64,000 nucleotides of DNA from Lanius collurio (Eukaryota; Chordata; Aves; Passeriformes; Laniidae), in contig JACBWW010000050.1 in NCBI GenBank assembly GCA_020086605.1, forward strand, positions 3,450,165-3,514,164. Reading direction: 5' to 3'. Under the pieces are notes generated by a model. It made no database searches. It was not told the origin of the DNA and saw nothing but the letters and a program-made list of their open reading frames with translations. The translations under genes were made by a program, and so were the position numbers. Position 1 is the stretch's first letter. Each line of letters opens with the position of its first letter. This document shows, in pieces, positions 25,201 to 37,000 of the stretch.

Positions 25201-27430
25201 TCACCAGTAGCAAGGAGAGGGTTGGGAACCCCACAGACATCCCATGCCAGGGCAGGAGCTGCAGCCCCCAGCCCAGCCCAGCAGCTTTGGGTGCCTGTTA
25301 CCCCCCAAGAGCTGTGGGTGAAGCAGTCAGAGCTGCGGCTGCATCAGGGAACGGCTCCCATCGATTTGGTTCCTCCTTCTCAGTACATTTCTTGAGCTGT
25401 TTTAGGGGGATTGGGGAGCTTGGAGCACCACCATCAGGAGAACAGCAAGAGATCCATGTGGTCCCCCGTGGCTGCTGCCCATGGAGACAAATTGTCCCTG
25501 CAGCCTCACCTTGCTGATGCTCAAATCCGCCCGACGAGTCCCTGTGAGCTGGTTTGGGGGGTGGGGTGGGGCAGGGAGCTCTCCAGGGGAGAGACCCTCG
25601 TACCCCACAAGCAGCCTCTCAGACATGGGAGGCCAGCCTTTCCCGGCCTGCAGAGCCGCCTCACTCGCCAGGACCTGAGCCCAGAGGAAACCTCAACCTC
25701 AGCCCAGCAAGAGACTGATTCTTCATCCTTGGTTTGCCGGGACCTACACAGTCAAACCCCCACCCAGCACCAGCACGATGAGACCCAGCAATCTGCACGT
25801 GTTTTTCCAGTCCTGGCACTGTGGTTCTACACACGGATCCACAGGAGCCCGGGCCCCAGCTCCCGAGGAGCCGCCACCTCTGGCTGCTCAGGTGCCTGGG
25901 GGCAGGTCCTGCTCCTCCCAGCAGGCTGGCGGGTGCTCCGTGGCCCCTCTCTCCCACCGAGCCTCCCTGCACAAACTCGGGGGTTTGCTCCTCACTGCTG
26001 AGAGCCCGGACCCGACATTCAAAGAAACAACCTCCTGCTCCACTGAAGGCGCAGGAAAAGCCCCTCTGACCCTTCTGCCTGCCCAGCGTCCTCCTCTTGC
26101 CCACTGCCCACGCCTCAGTTTCTCTGCCTGCAGAAGCACGTCCCTCGGGGGTGCGATGCAGGGGGCAGTCACTGCCATGCAGCTATCCCCAAATCTGACC
26201 CTTCCTTGAGAGCCCGCAGGAGACGTCTGCTCTCAGCTGCCCAGCCGACACACAGGCAAGAGCTTCAAGCGGCGAGGTTTAAGCTCGCATCCCTGTGTCC
26301 TGCGAGGACAGCGGGACAGAGGGATGCGTCCTTCCCCGGCTTCCACAGCACCTCAGCAAACCCCTTGGCTCTGCAGGAAGGATGCCCCGCACTGGGCTTA
26401 GCCTTCTCCTCCTCTCCGGATAGATGGATTCTGCCAGAAGCCATGGCAGGTAACTGCTAATGAAGCACGCCTAATTAATGCGTTCCTCAGACACACCCTC
26501 GGCGTCCCTTCCTCCAGACGCTCTGCCGCCCCTCCGCCAGCGGTGACCTCGCCAAGCAAGCGCTCCGCTCCCCGGCTTTGAAAGTCGCAGCTCTGCACAG
26601 GCTCAGGGAGCATCTTTCAGCCCAAAGCTCTGCGATGGCCCCTTCCAGGGGTCAACTCTCCTACAGAAAGGCACCGTTGCTGCTTGAGCAGGCGGGAGAG
26701 GAGGCAAAAACCGTGTTCAAACTTTGGTGAATTGAAGCAGAAAGCCGGGGCTAAGGCTCAGCAGAGCCTGGATGGGGCTTCGCGTTCGCCGACAGCATCC
26801 ACGCGCAAGCGGCAGCCGGTGCGGGAGGGAGGGAAAGGCTGCTCGGGCTTGTTGGCAGCTCCCGGAGTTGGGGATGCTGCTGCCCCCGCGGGGAGTGGGA
26901 GCCGTGGGCAGAAGGGAGGGAGCGGACTGAGAAGGAGAGATGGAGCCTGGTTTTGACGGGGAGAGGGTGCGAATGAGCCCCCTCAGCGCTGCCTGCAAGG
27001 ATGCAGCAAGGAGCCTCCTCCCTCCACGAACTGTCTCCGTATGACGCAGGTGCCGAGAGCCAAATTTCTTTAATCTCATTCCAGCCACAAAAGGAACTTG
27101 CAGAAAGTGCAGGCAGCCTTTACCACCCCCAAAAAATAACCAACACCCCCACCCCCCGCCTCCCTCGCACAGCCGCCCGCGGCCGGGCCGGGAAGACGCC
27201 GCGGCGGGGGAACCGCGGGTCGCTGCCCACCGCCGCTGCCCTCCGCGCTCAACTCCGCGCCTCCTGCCCGGCCGCGGGGCTGGAGAAGGGGGGTACAAAC
27301 ACGCGGAGCAAAGAGCACAGGCAGCCGGGGCGCGGCTGCTGCCAGGCTGGGATGCGCGGGGACGCGGAGCGCCGAGAGCTGCCGCCCGCGGAGCGCGGGG
27401 CAGAGCGGCGCGGAGCCGGAGCGCGGAGCC

Positions 27431-27490
27431 GTCACACGGAGCTCGGAGCCGTCACACGGAGCTCGGAGCCGTCACACGGAGCTCGGCATC
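27431..27490. repeat. 20-bp tandem repeat x3 with CRE half-sites
   Basis: The unit GTCACACGGAGCTCGGAGCC is repeated with period 20 at 27,431, 27,451 and 27,471; the third copy is cut short and degrades into GGAGC-rich sequence. Each unit boundary creates CCGTCACACGG, which holds a CRE half-site (CGTCA) and an imperfect inverted repeat CCGT/ACGG. Confidence 0.85.
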
Positions 27491-27635
27491 GCGGAGCCCA
27501 CACTGCGGAACGCGGCGCCGCGAAAGCCGGAGCGCGAAGCCCGGAGCGGGGAGCCCGGAGCGGGGAGCGCGCAGCCCGGAGCCCCGAGCGCGTAACGCGA
27601 AGCCGGAGCGCGGAGCTGTCCGCGGTGCTGAGGAC

Positions 27636-27641
27636 ACTCAC
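27636..27641 (-). other. Consensus splice donor inside the CpG island
   Basis: The minus strand reads GGCCCG|GTGAGTGTCC, a full GTGAGT donor placed at the left shoulder of the densest GC block. If used, the exon lies to the right (higher coordinates) and the transcript runs toward position 1. Such a match can occur by chance, so its weight comes only from its position in the island. Confidence 0.35.
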
Positions 27642-28249
27642 CGGGCCGGGCCGGGCCGGGCCGGGCCGGCTCCTCCTGCCGCCGCCGGGAAGTGCGTGGG
27701 GCGGCCCCGCTCCGCGGGTGCCCGGGCTCGGCCTGGCGCCCTGCCTGGCACCGGCAGCCCCTCTGGCTGCTGCGGCCGAGAGGAGCGACCCTGGCACTGC
27801 CTCGCTGCCGCTCCGTCCCCTCCTTAAATTTCAGCAGCTTCGTCTCCCCCCCCCCACCCCCCGTTTTTTTTTTCCCCTCGCTCTCCCCTGCTCTCCGCTC
27901 CCCGCTCCGGGCGCTCCCGCTCGCAGCCGCCTAGTGGGCAGAGGCGGCAGGAAAATCCCACCCGCAAACCCGGGCGGCACCGCCGCATCGCCTCCCACCG
28001 CCCCTGGCTGCCCCCGGCCCCCCCGCGGCCCCGCCGCGGCTCCCGGAGCGGAGAGGCACGGCCAAAGAAGGGGAGGGAGGAAGGCGAGGCAGGAAAGGGG
28101 GTAGAATGGGGTGCAAAACAAAAAAAGTGAGAGCCAACTGAGTTTGACCTCAGCCTTCCTGGGCTCTGGGTGCAAACCAGCGTGGGCACCGAAATGGTCA
28201 GAGCGCTGGAATTCCTCGGCTGTGAGGGAAGGCTGGCGTAGCTGGCGAT

Positions 28250-28610
28250 GGTCAGCCCGGAGAAGAGAAGGCTCCAGGGAGACCTCAGAGCTCCTTCCAG
28301 TGACTCAAGGGACTCCAAGACAGAGGACTTTGGATAAGGGTGCAGAGTGACAGGAGATGGGGGGATGGCTTCCCACTGCCAGAGGGCAGGGTCAGTTACT
28401 GGGATATCGGGAAAACAGTATTCACTGTGAGGGTGGGGAGGCCCTGGCACAGGTTGCTCAGAGAAGCTGTGGCTGCCCCATCCCTGGAAGTGTCCAAGGC
28501 CAGGTTGGACAGGGTTTAGAGCACTCTGAGATAGTGGAGGAAGGAGGGGGGTGGAATGAGATGGCCTTTAAAGTCCCTTCCAACCCAAACCATTCTGGAA
28601 CTCTATCATA
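28250..28610 (+). mobile_element. CR1 LINE 3' fragment beside the CpG island
   Basis: It begins near AGCCCGGAGAAGAGAAGGC and continues through GGGAGACCTCAGAGC, GGCACAGGTTGCTCAGAG, CCATCCCTGGAAGTGTCC and GGCCAGGTTGGACAGGG to CCCTTCCAACCCAAACCATTC. This is a typical, fairly young avian CR1 tail in the plus orientation. It marks the right edge of the CpG island region. Confidence 0.92.
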
Positions 28611-29119
28611 CCACACAAGAAGTGTGGGCAGTACCCAAAACTCAGGGTTCTGACAACCTGAGCCTCTGGCCCCCTGAAGGTGAATTAATATTTGGGGAGG
28701 TTCTTACTCAGCTGGGAGGCTGGGGTATCAGTTGTAATGACAGGACAGAGAACAGAGCTGCCTGGGGAGGAGGGAGCAGCAGCCACAGCCCCACCAGGAA
28801 GGCTGAGGACCTTCCTGCTTAGGGTCACATACAGTTCTCCTTCTAAGCAGGATAGTGACAGAGCCATGTTGGCATTATATGTTGCCCCCGACCAGCTGTC
28901 AGACCTCGGGGGAGTGGAAAGGTAAATGGCCAAGCTGGCAGCAGGTGTTTTTACACCCATCCTTACTGAACTTGGTTAAAAAGATCCGAATTCAGCACTC
29001 CCCACTGCTCCTCAAGAGGCAGAGACTGGCTTCACCAAAAACATAGGAAATGAGCCTCTGTTCCCAGTGGTCACTTCCTCAAACACAGCCGAGAGAGATT
29101 TTCAGTGGAATTCCCTCCT

Positions 29120-29295
29120 TGCAGGTTGAGAGCCGTTGAAGCCATTTCTGAATTAGTGACAAATTCACCCAATTACCGTTAACATATATAATTACCATCA
29201 ACCAAAATAATGCAGGAGAGATGCTGGAGAGGCTGTATTTCAGCATATTTGGAGCACTCTTAATTCCTTTTAACATCATAACCTACCTGAATATT
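29120..29295. promoter_or_regulatory. Putative conserved non-coding block
   Basis: A complex AT-rich segment (ATTTCTGAATTAGTGAC, CCAATTACCGTTAAC, ATATTTGGAGCACTC) without repeat identity, 1 kb right of the CpG island. It could be an enhancer of whatever starts in the island. Confidence 0.3.
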
Positions 29296-31039
29296 CAAAG
29301 GAATGAGCCTCCAAAAGCTTTTTGCTCAACAATGAGTAGCATTGTTGACAGCAGAAAGTACTTTTTCCCAGCTGAGCTGGTGAACCAAAGTTGAGAGGAG
29401 CAACTCCACCTTAATTCTGCATAAAACTTTGACAGTTTTCCTGGCGAGCTGCTTACTGCCTCAGGTGTGAGACTTCTGTCCTGGCATGTTAAAACAGACC
29501 TTTTTCAGTCACAGGAACAAGGTGGTCCTAAATGTATCCATGACTCCTGAGGTATGATTTCATGTCCCGACCTCCCCAGGTTGCTTTGGGTAAATTGCCT
29601 AATCTACCTCCTACCTCTGTAAAAAGGAAGCTCAGTGAGAGATGCAAAGGCCATTAATAAGGATGAGCTGTTCAGCTCAGCAGGTAAGAACCCACTTAGG
29701 TGTGCAGGGAGTCCTTTACCTACACACACAGACATCCTACACAGAGCAAAACCCCCACTCTAAGGAAACCAGCAGTGATTTTTCGATGGTCCCAGACACC
29801 AGAGATAACCAAACCTGGCTGACCTGTACATCCCGAGTGCCACCAGGTCGGAGGCAACGTTCCAGACTATCACACAAAAGCCTGAGTTGAAAATGAGATA
29901 TTTCAGCCTTGGCTTTACAGATGCACCAGCATGGCAAAAATCATGTTCCTTGGACCACACCAATGGGAGAAAAGCCAAGGAGCCCTGCATAAGCAAGATT
30001 GAAATAGATGATCAGGCCATCATGGCTTTCTGCAGCTGGAGGAGAGGAGTTTCTGCCCTCCTTCACCTTCCAGCCATGACAACGAGCCTGCGAGTCAAAG
30101 TCAAGGGCAGTGTCCCCAAAACTCATGTGTTTTGGGTGTGACCATGCACGAAGGAGCAGTTTCTCACCCCAGTCCCTCAGAGCAGAATGCCTGGCTGTGA
30201 AAACCATGTGCTCCAATTCCTGTGTAGTGATGGTGCAGGGGAAAAGCAAGGTCAAGCAGAACCCAAAAGTGTCACCCCTGTTTGAGGGTCCTTAATGAAA
30301 CCTTAAGGATGCTGAAGAGAGACAGACAAAATCCCTTGCTCTTAAATGTACTTCAGAGCAAAGTACACCACAAAATGGGAAACGTGCTTGTTTTGTTGTC
30401 AACACAAGAAGTTCTCCAAGGGATGGGGTCTGGAGGGAAGAGCATATGGTTTGCATGAGGCATGGATGGTGTGAAGGGGTCCCTGGGGCCATGCTGGGAA
30501 GAATTAGAGACCTTAAAGTAGAAAAATTATTTGGTAGATCATTTCAAATCCTTTTTTTTCTGTTTTGCTCATGCTCATTTTGGGACCCTGGGCCACAGTC
30601 ACCCACACAGCACAGGCACCCTCATGTTTCACAAGCCTGCCTTGCTGATTCCAGTGGGAACTGAGCCTCAAGGATACTCCAGGGCTTTCCATCACTTCAA
30701 GTATTAAGGAAAGCACTCTCTAGTGAATGAGACCTTCTGGACTGGCCTGAAAGCCCCAAGATCTCCTCCCTGTGCAGTCTTGGGGGGATGCCCAGCAGTG
30801 AGCCGCTGCTGTTCCCATCCCTCCCCTCCTGCTGCTCTCCTCTCCCAGCGAATCCTAAAAAAAACCCCAAAAAATCTGGATGGAAGGAGATCTGCAGCCA
30901 GTTCCCACCCGCTTCCCTGGGCTTTGAGCATCCTTGCTGTTTCCCTGGGGGTGCGTGGCCATGGGAATTCTGCCGAAAAAGCTGGGGAGATGGCTTTTAT
31001 TCCTTCTCCGCTCAGGGAGGCTGGGGACGGCAGCCCCAG

Positions 31040-31245
31040 GGAGAAGCTCTTGTGCAGAGCTGCGTGCGCGGAGCGGAGCCGCCTCTCGGCGGCGGCGATC
31101 CCTCCGTGAGCGCACAGGAACCAACCGGGGCTCCCAGCCTGGATTACCAGAAAATTAAACATATGTCTCCACTCACCCAGGCGAGGAATTAGATGTTGAT
31201 CCGTCCTGATTCCATCTATTTCAATTATAGACAAGGACTGGCACT
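31040..31245. promoter_or_regulatory. Small CpG cluster with adjoining AT-rich block
   Basis: Between 31,058 and 31,115 many CpGs are packed together (TGCGTGCGCGGAGCGGAGC, TCTCGGCGGCGGCGATCC). An AT-rich block to 31,245 follows (AATTAAACATATGTC, TTAGATGTTGATCC, CTATTTCAATTATAG). The combination resembles a small secondary promoter or enhancer. It is too short for a formal CpG island. Confidence 0.35.
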
Positions 31246-33336
31246 GCCTTCCCCACACAGAGACCCGGGGAGGCTGAATTGTCCTGGAGAGGTCTCCAGC
31301 CCGCAGGGCTCCTTCTGGGCCAGGGAGCATCCCAGGCACTGCAGCGCCTTTGTACCCCATGGAGGAGATGCTCAAGGCTATGGAAGGATGCTTGAGGCTG
31401 GGGTGGGGATATTTGGGGACCTGGGGTAGGTGCCCAGCTCCATGGGGAGGAGGGGGGATTATTTGGGCCACGGTGGGTGGAAGTTCTTAGCGCTCTGAGT
31501 GGGTTTTTGATGTTCTAGGGTGGAATTTTGGAGACCTGGGGTAGATCCTCAGGGCTCTGGGGAGGTACTTGAAGCCATATATGGGGTGCTCAGGGCCCTA
31601 GAGGGATGCTCAGGATAAGGGGCCATGGGGGGCTGACAGCAGGGACGTGCAGAATACACAAGGCCATGTGTCTCTAATAAAGAGGGAGCAGCACTGTGTA
31701 AACCAAAGGTGGCATTGAAAAGGTTTGACTATAATCATGAGAGCAATAAACCCTCCAACTAAAGCCTCCAGATTATCTGCTATCATGCAATGGTTCACTG
31801 AATGTGAGTGCTGGCAGGGGTGTGGAGAATGGCAACAGAGCCAAAAAGCCATCGCACAAAACAGATGTGAGCTTTATGGCAAGGCAGCTCAGGTGCTTTA
31901 TTAGTCCATAGCACCAGGGCTTCAGTCCTCCACGTGATGGGCTGGGAAAGCCACTCCCCAGTGCACTGCAAAGAACTCCTTTAGTGCAGCCTGTGTTTCC
32001 AAAGGAGAGGAGAAACACCTTGAGATGCTCCAGCGGTGGGAAATGCAAGCAAGCTCAGGTGGGTGATGTGCTGGCAGCTCCAACCTGTGCTGCCCCTGAG
32101 GCTGCCTCCATCTTTCACCCGGGAGAAGCAAACACCTTTGCTGTGAAGCCGGGGGAAGTTGGTCTTGTAATGCCCAAACAGTGCCTGACGTTCTATAGGT
32201 GACTAATAAATATCAATATTATAGCCCAGCACTGAGGTGAAGTGCAGCTCCTGCAGCCAGCGTGTTCAGCCAACACGCCTGCACATATAATACCTGTTAG
32301 GAGAGGAGATTTTTCAGAAAACATCCAATAAACCTGTGCTTAGGGATCACCAAGAGCACACAAGGAACCAAACAGATTCTTTGATTTTGCATGTTAAGGA
32401 CAGACGCAGCTTTGATGCTGAGAGCATGGAGACACATTGCTCCTTGTGAGAGGCACGGCATGGGGCAGCTCCTGGCCATTAAGTGTTGCTTTTGTCCACC
32501 CTTTCCTATCTCCAGCTGCTCCTTGAGCACGCCCAGAAGAATTCAGTCACCCGTGGGGAATCCCCGAGGCTGCTGCTGGGGGTAAGTGGGTGCAAAGCTG
32601 TGCCCCATCCTCATGTTTCGGGGGGTTGCTGGCAGCAATTTCTCTGCTCCTCCCGAGCATCAGCGGTGTCCCCCGCATTTAAGAGCCGCCCTGTTGCCAG
32701 CCTGTGCTCAGACACATTCCCAAATGCCTCTCCATTATGTTTGAGATGCCCAGCCACAGGGAGAGTGGTGCCACCCTGCAGGGGCTCGCTCCTCTGAGGG
32801 TCCCTCTTGGAGTCCAGAGCCCAGTGGGAGCTGTAGCCAGGCTGGCAGGGCTGTGGAGCAGCACATATTTTGGGGGACTCCCAGCCCCAAAACATGCAGA
32901 AAACTTGGAAAGCAACCAGTGGCTTTCCTGGCTCACCAGGATGGAGACTGCAGCCTTCCCAGAGGACAGGCTGCAGGCAGGAGCAGGGAATTTGGGCTGG
33001 CAGGGACCGAGAGCAGGTGCTGGATAGAGCATCTCCTCCCTTGACAAAACACAGCAGAACCCCTTTAGCATCCTGAGGTTCTTCCATGCAAAGCAAGCTG
33101 GAAATCTCCCCCCTGCTCCCAGGGCCAACCCAAAAGGAGGGTTAGCTAAGCCCAGACATTTTTACCAGCAAAGCACAACAGTTCCTTTTCTAACTCACAC
33201 TGGGTGCGTTGGGACATTGTGTTCACTTTTTCCTTCCCCCTGTGTCCCGCTGCTCCCGGCAGGAGGTGCAGCAGCAAGGCTTCAGCTGCTCAGAAATGCC
33301 CGGAGCTGAGCTCCTTCCCTGGCTGGGCAGCACCAG

Positions 33337-34032
33337 TGTTATAAATAAGGGACCAGATTATCAATTTAACAATTATCCATTTATTTTGTACTACATTGTA
33401 GCTTTGTTTGAATGTAATTTTGTGCTTTATTGTAGCTTTGTAAGTTAGGATTTCTCTTGTAGTTTAAGAAAGAAACCCACACTTAGTTGTGAAGAAACCG
33501 GCCTCTTATCAGGGCTTGCATTTACAACCCCCTCCTTACCCCTTTCGAAGCTGGCCTGCTGAAGAGTAGTAGATAAAGAAAAAAGAAAGAAAAAAGAGAA
33601 GAGAAGAAAAGGGGCTGAATATGCAAACTAGAGCCAAAAAGACCCTTGGGAGTAAAAAATCCCTAGAAAATAATAATTTAAAAACGAGCCAACAAACTTT
33701 TAAGAAAAATGAACCAGGTTGCTCTATCGGCAACTACTACCTGGGCAGCTTTGGAGTTTCTTCAAGTAGTCACCCTAATGAGAAAGTCTGCTGGAGCCAC
33801 TGCCCTGAGGACGGCGAATTAGCCCCATCCCCTCCGTATCCACCTTCGTGCACAGCCACGGCCCGTGAGGAACACTCGAGGGCCCGGCTCTATCACAGGG
33901 AGTGGCAGAGCCGAAGTTCCTCCTCCTCCAAGTCAAAGCTGGGGCAACGAAGCTGGCCGGGGCCCCCACCCGAGCTGATCGCTTTTAATAAAGGCTTAAA
34001 AAGGACCATCAGTCCTGCCCTTTTTTATTTCA
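33337..34032 (+). mobile_element. Solo LTR with 5-bp target duplication (ERVL-like)
   Basis: The element starts TGTTATAAATAAGGG and ends CCCTTTTTTATTTCA, imperfect inverted termini with the TG...CA of LTRs. It is flanked on both sides by ACCAG (33,332-33,336 and 34,033-34,037), a 5-bp target duplication. AATAAA at 33,987-33,992, 40 nt before the end, sets the plus orientation. At 696 bp with no internal retroviral sequence beside it, this is a solo LTR left by recombination. A 5-bp duplication suits class III (ERVL-type) elements. It inserted between the CpG island and COP1, antisense to COP1. Confidence 0.78.
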
Positions 34033-34037
34033 ACCAG

Positions 34038-37000
34038 TGCGGCTTTTGCCCCTCTTTACCTGCCCAGGGTGAGCAGTGCCTGCGGTAACACTTCACCATC
34101 GTTAAAGCATCCTCACTGTGGTGAGCCTTTGCTTTCTCAGCCACGGGCAGCGCTACACACGCAGGAACAAACAGTCCTTAACGGCACAGGCAAGAGGCAA
34201 ACAGCCTCTAGGGGCTCAGAACAAGCGGGGCTGAAGCTCCCTGAAGCCTCCTTTCGGAAGTTTCTCCCAGATTCCTGCCTCCCAAGAAGCAGCACTGACG
34301 CCTCCCCCAGCCCAGGCCATTGAAACCCAAGGCTTTGCATCCCATCAGAAGAGGCTCTGCAGGCCCCCAGACAGACAAGCAGCTGAAAAAAGAGCCACGG
34401 GGAAAACTGGTGCATGAGAAATGTTAGTCCATGGCTAAATGCAAGGATTTTAAATCCTGATTTTCTATTGCAAACGAGCATGGTCTGCTCTCGGCACAAC
34501 CACTCATTCTCCTTGCCCCTGTGCAGAAAAGGACAAGCCCCCTCCCACCCCAAATTGTCTCCTGCTCCTCCACAGGGGAGCCTCGGGGGTGCTCCATGCC
34601 TGGACTGAAGATGCCCCCTCAGTGGCTGCACGGTGCTGGGCTCCCTGACCCTCCTCCTCTTCCTCCTCCTCCTCCCAGCCCTGGGGGGAATTGCAGCATA
34701 CCTCAGTGACATCAGGACATTACAGATTCCTGGGGTTTTTCAAAATGCCCTTTAGCACTGCTATTGCCATGCACAAGGCTTTTTAGATGTCACAGGAATG
34801 TAGGGAAATAATTAAGACCCATGTTCAGACCTTAAATCTGGTATTAAAATGAAACTCTGGCAGCTCCAGAGCTGTACAGGAGCTGCACAAAGGAAGGAAC
34901 CTTAACCCTGTGTCTGTGCCCTGGGATAAGGCCATGCCATTCTGCCTTTGCCAGCAGTCTGGGCACATCCCGAGTGCTCCATGTGCCCCTCCAGCTTTAC
35001 TCCTGCAGACCCACGTTCCTGCAGGAACCAACACACGTGTGGGGTTGGCATGGAGGCAGATTTGTGCCCATTTTACAGTCGGATAAACCTGATCCCAGAA
35101 GCAGTGAGGGCAAGGCAAGAGTTGTAGGGATGGTTCGCCACCCCAAACATCTCCTTTGGCAGATGGGGGCAGCCAGAGCAGCTCAGTGGGTCCTGCCGAG
35201 CTGGGGGGGATGAGGGGGATGCTTGTCCTGCAAGCAAGCAGCACACAGGTACTGGAATTTCCATCACTTGGCTGCACACAAGTTGTTAGGAAAAAAAAAA
35301 AAAGAAGATAAATAAAGATAAATGGAGGAGAGCTGAGCATGCTGGCAACCCTTCTCTATCATTCCTTTTCTTCCCTAAGCAGATCAAATTATGACCTGAA
35401 ATCACTGAATACATATTTTATTATGTGGATAATTTAAAGGATGAGGATGAGACAGGGAATTCATAAGGTACAGTCATGTTAGAAGACAAAGAGTTCCCAT
35501 CAATCTCCTACAGGGAAAAAAAGGGAACAGCAGAAAAGGAGGGAGGGACAGGTTGTAATCGATGCTATCCTCTCCTCTTCTCTCTGGGTGAGCTGGGACA
35601 TGCAGGGATGTCTTCTCCACTAACCCCAGACAGGAGCTGCTTCTGAAGACCTCACAAAACAGATGTGATGCTCCGAACTCTTCCTGGCTCCACTGCCCTT
35701 CACTAGCAACATAAACCCATCATTTCTCTTCCCATTTAAAGAGCTTGGAAATCAGCTCTCCTCCTCCTCAGTGCAGAGCTGGGGAGCAGGGGTTCCCTCC
35801 CCCGGGGAGGGCTGTCCCCTGTCCCTCCCAGGACTCAGAGCCCTCCCTGGGGCTGTGCCATCACAGTCTGCTGGGCTTTGGCCCATTTCACCTCATCTGG
35901 TGCCAGCTCGAGCGTGATGTTCTGGTGACTTTGAGGGGTCAGCCCCACTTTACTTCCCCTCAGCATCCCCTGCCCCATGCAGCCAGGGGTTGCTCTGCTC
36001 TCTGTGGATCAATGCCAGCTTCAGGATGTTTTTCAGTCACCACAGGACCAGAAAAGAGCCACTGGCTCTTGGTAATTGTTTTCATAGCTATTAAGCAATA
36101 AACAAAACAACTCTCTCTGGGTTGCTGAGCCCTGGCACCACGCTGAGGGTGTGAGGGCTCATCCCTGGAGGCAGCACCCTGAGCACGTCTCTGACTGGGG
36201 ACACTGGTAATGGGACAGGAGCAGTGGGGCTGGGGGCTTCAGACCAGTTCCTGCTCAGATCTAAGGGGATAAAAGGAATGTATTTTCCCTCTTAAACACC
36301 TTAAATGGCTTTATGGAGATTTTGACAAGTCAGATTAAGCACTGTAATCAAGACAAACGTGTTGTTGAAATAAGGCCCCTAAGGACAAAGAGTTGCTGAG
36401 AATTTTGCCTACCCAGCCCCACCCATCTCACAGTGGAGAGAGGGGCTGGGATCATCCCTGCAGCACGAGCTGCTCATCCCTGCAGTGGTCACTGTCCTCT
36501 CCCTGGGGTCTGCAGAAGGGGACACCCAGGGCTGACCCGTGCCTTCACAGCTCCATGGCTCAGTCCATCAGAGCCCAGCACTGTTCCTGGGGCTCCCCAC
36601 AGGCCCAGCATGGTGGGTGGCCCTCTCTGGGAGAATCCTGATGCTGAGGGGGTTATGGTGAGGTAATCCTGAAATGAACACTTCTAATTAATGAATTAGA
36701 AGCTCCTGGGGCTGCAAGGGCACATCAGTGCTTGTGGTTTGGGACTCCTGTTGGGCTCATGCTGCTGGCTCAGTGTCAGTTGTCACTTGCTATTACTCCT
36801 GCCTCCTAAGGACAGCCTTTACCTCCAAAATTATTCCCCAATAGTGTCCTTTCTGCCTGAAAGGATCTTATGGGAGACTGTGCTCCCCAGTTCTCAGACA
36901 GGTAGAGGCACTGTGAGGATTTCAGGGAGGATGATTGTGTTAGAGATGCTCAGGGTGCTCACGCTCCTCTGCTATTCATGCAAGTCTCCACCCCCAAATT

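Larger units (their letters stand above)
27360..27675. repeat. GGAGC/CGGAGC-rich array ending in (CCGGG)n
   Basis: Degenerate copies of CGGAGC / CCGGAGC / GGGGAGC run from about 27,360 to 27,625, interrupted by the 20-bp repeat. They are followed by about five CCGGG units at 27,641-27,669. The array lies inside the CpG island and could be length-variable. It also keeps the plus-strand frame open, giving an R/A/G/E-rich translation. Confidence 0.75.
26950..28100. promoter_or_regulatory. CpG island, candidate promoter
   Basis: About 1.1 kb is extremely GC-rich with CpG retained throughout, unlike the CpG-poor flanks. It has no TATA box in an obvious position and includes GGAGC-rich and CCGGG arrays plus CRE half-sites. 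Such islands normally mark vertebrate promoters. On the minus strand a consensus donor, CCCG|GTGAGT, lies at 27,636-27,641, so a transcript starting near 27.7-28.1 kb and running left could splice there. By human gene order (TNR next to the COP1 3' end, same strand) this could be a TNR non-coding first exon. A lncRNA promoter is the main alternative. The 367-codon plus-strand open frame across the island is best explained by lack of A/T-rich stop codons. Confidence 0.75.

Noticed and set aside
1..26950. TNR coding exons in the left part
   Set aside because: I looked for the known N-terminal region of tenascin-R on both strands and saw nothing resembling it.
27001..28104. 367-codon plus-strand open frame across the CpG island
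   Set aside because: The frame is open because GC-rich sequence lacks stop codons. Its translation is low-complexity R/A/G/P with repeats, other frames are also long, and no domain is seen.
33621..34088. 155-codon frame at 33.6-34.1 kb as a gene
   Set aside because: It lies almost wholly inside the solo LTR and has no domain.
34648..34700. Splice acceptor after the TCC tract
   Set aside because: The pyrimidine run with CAG is a microsatellite; no exon-like sequence or donor follows.
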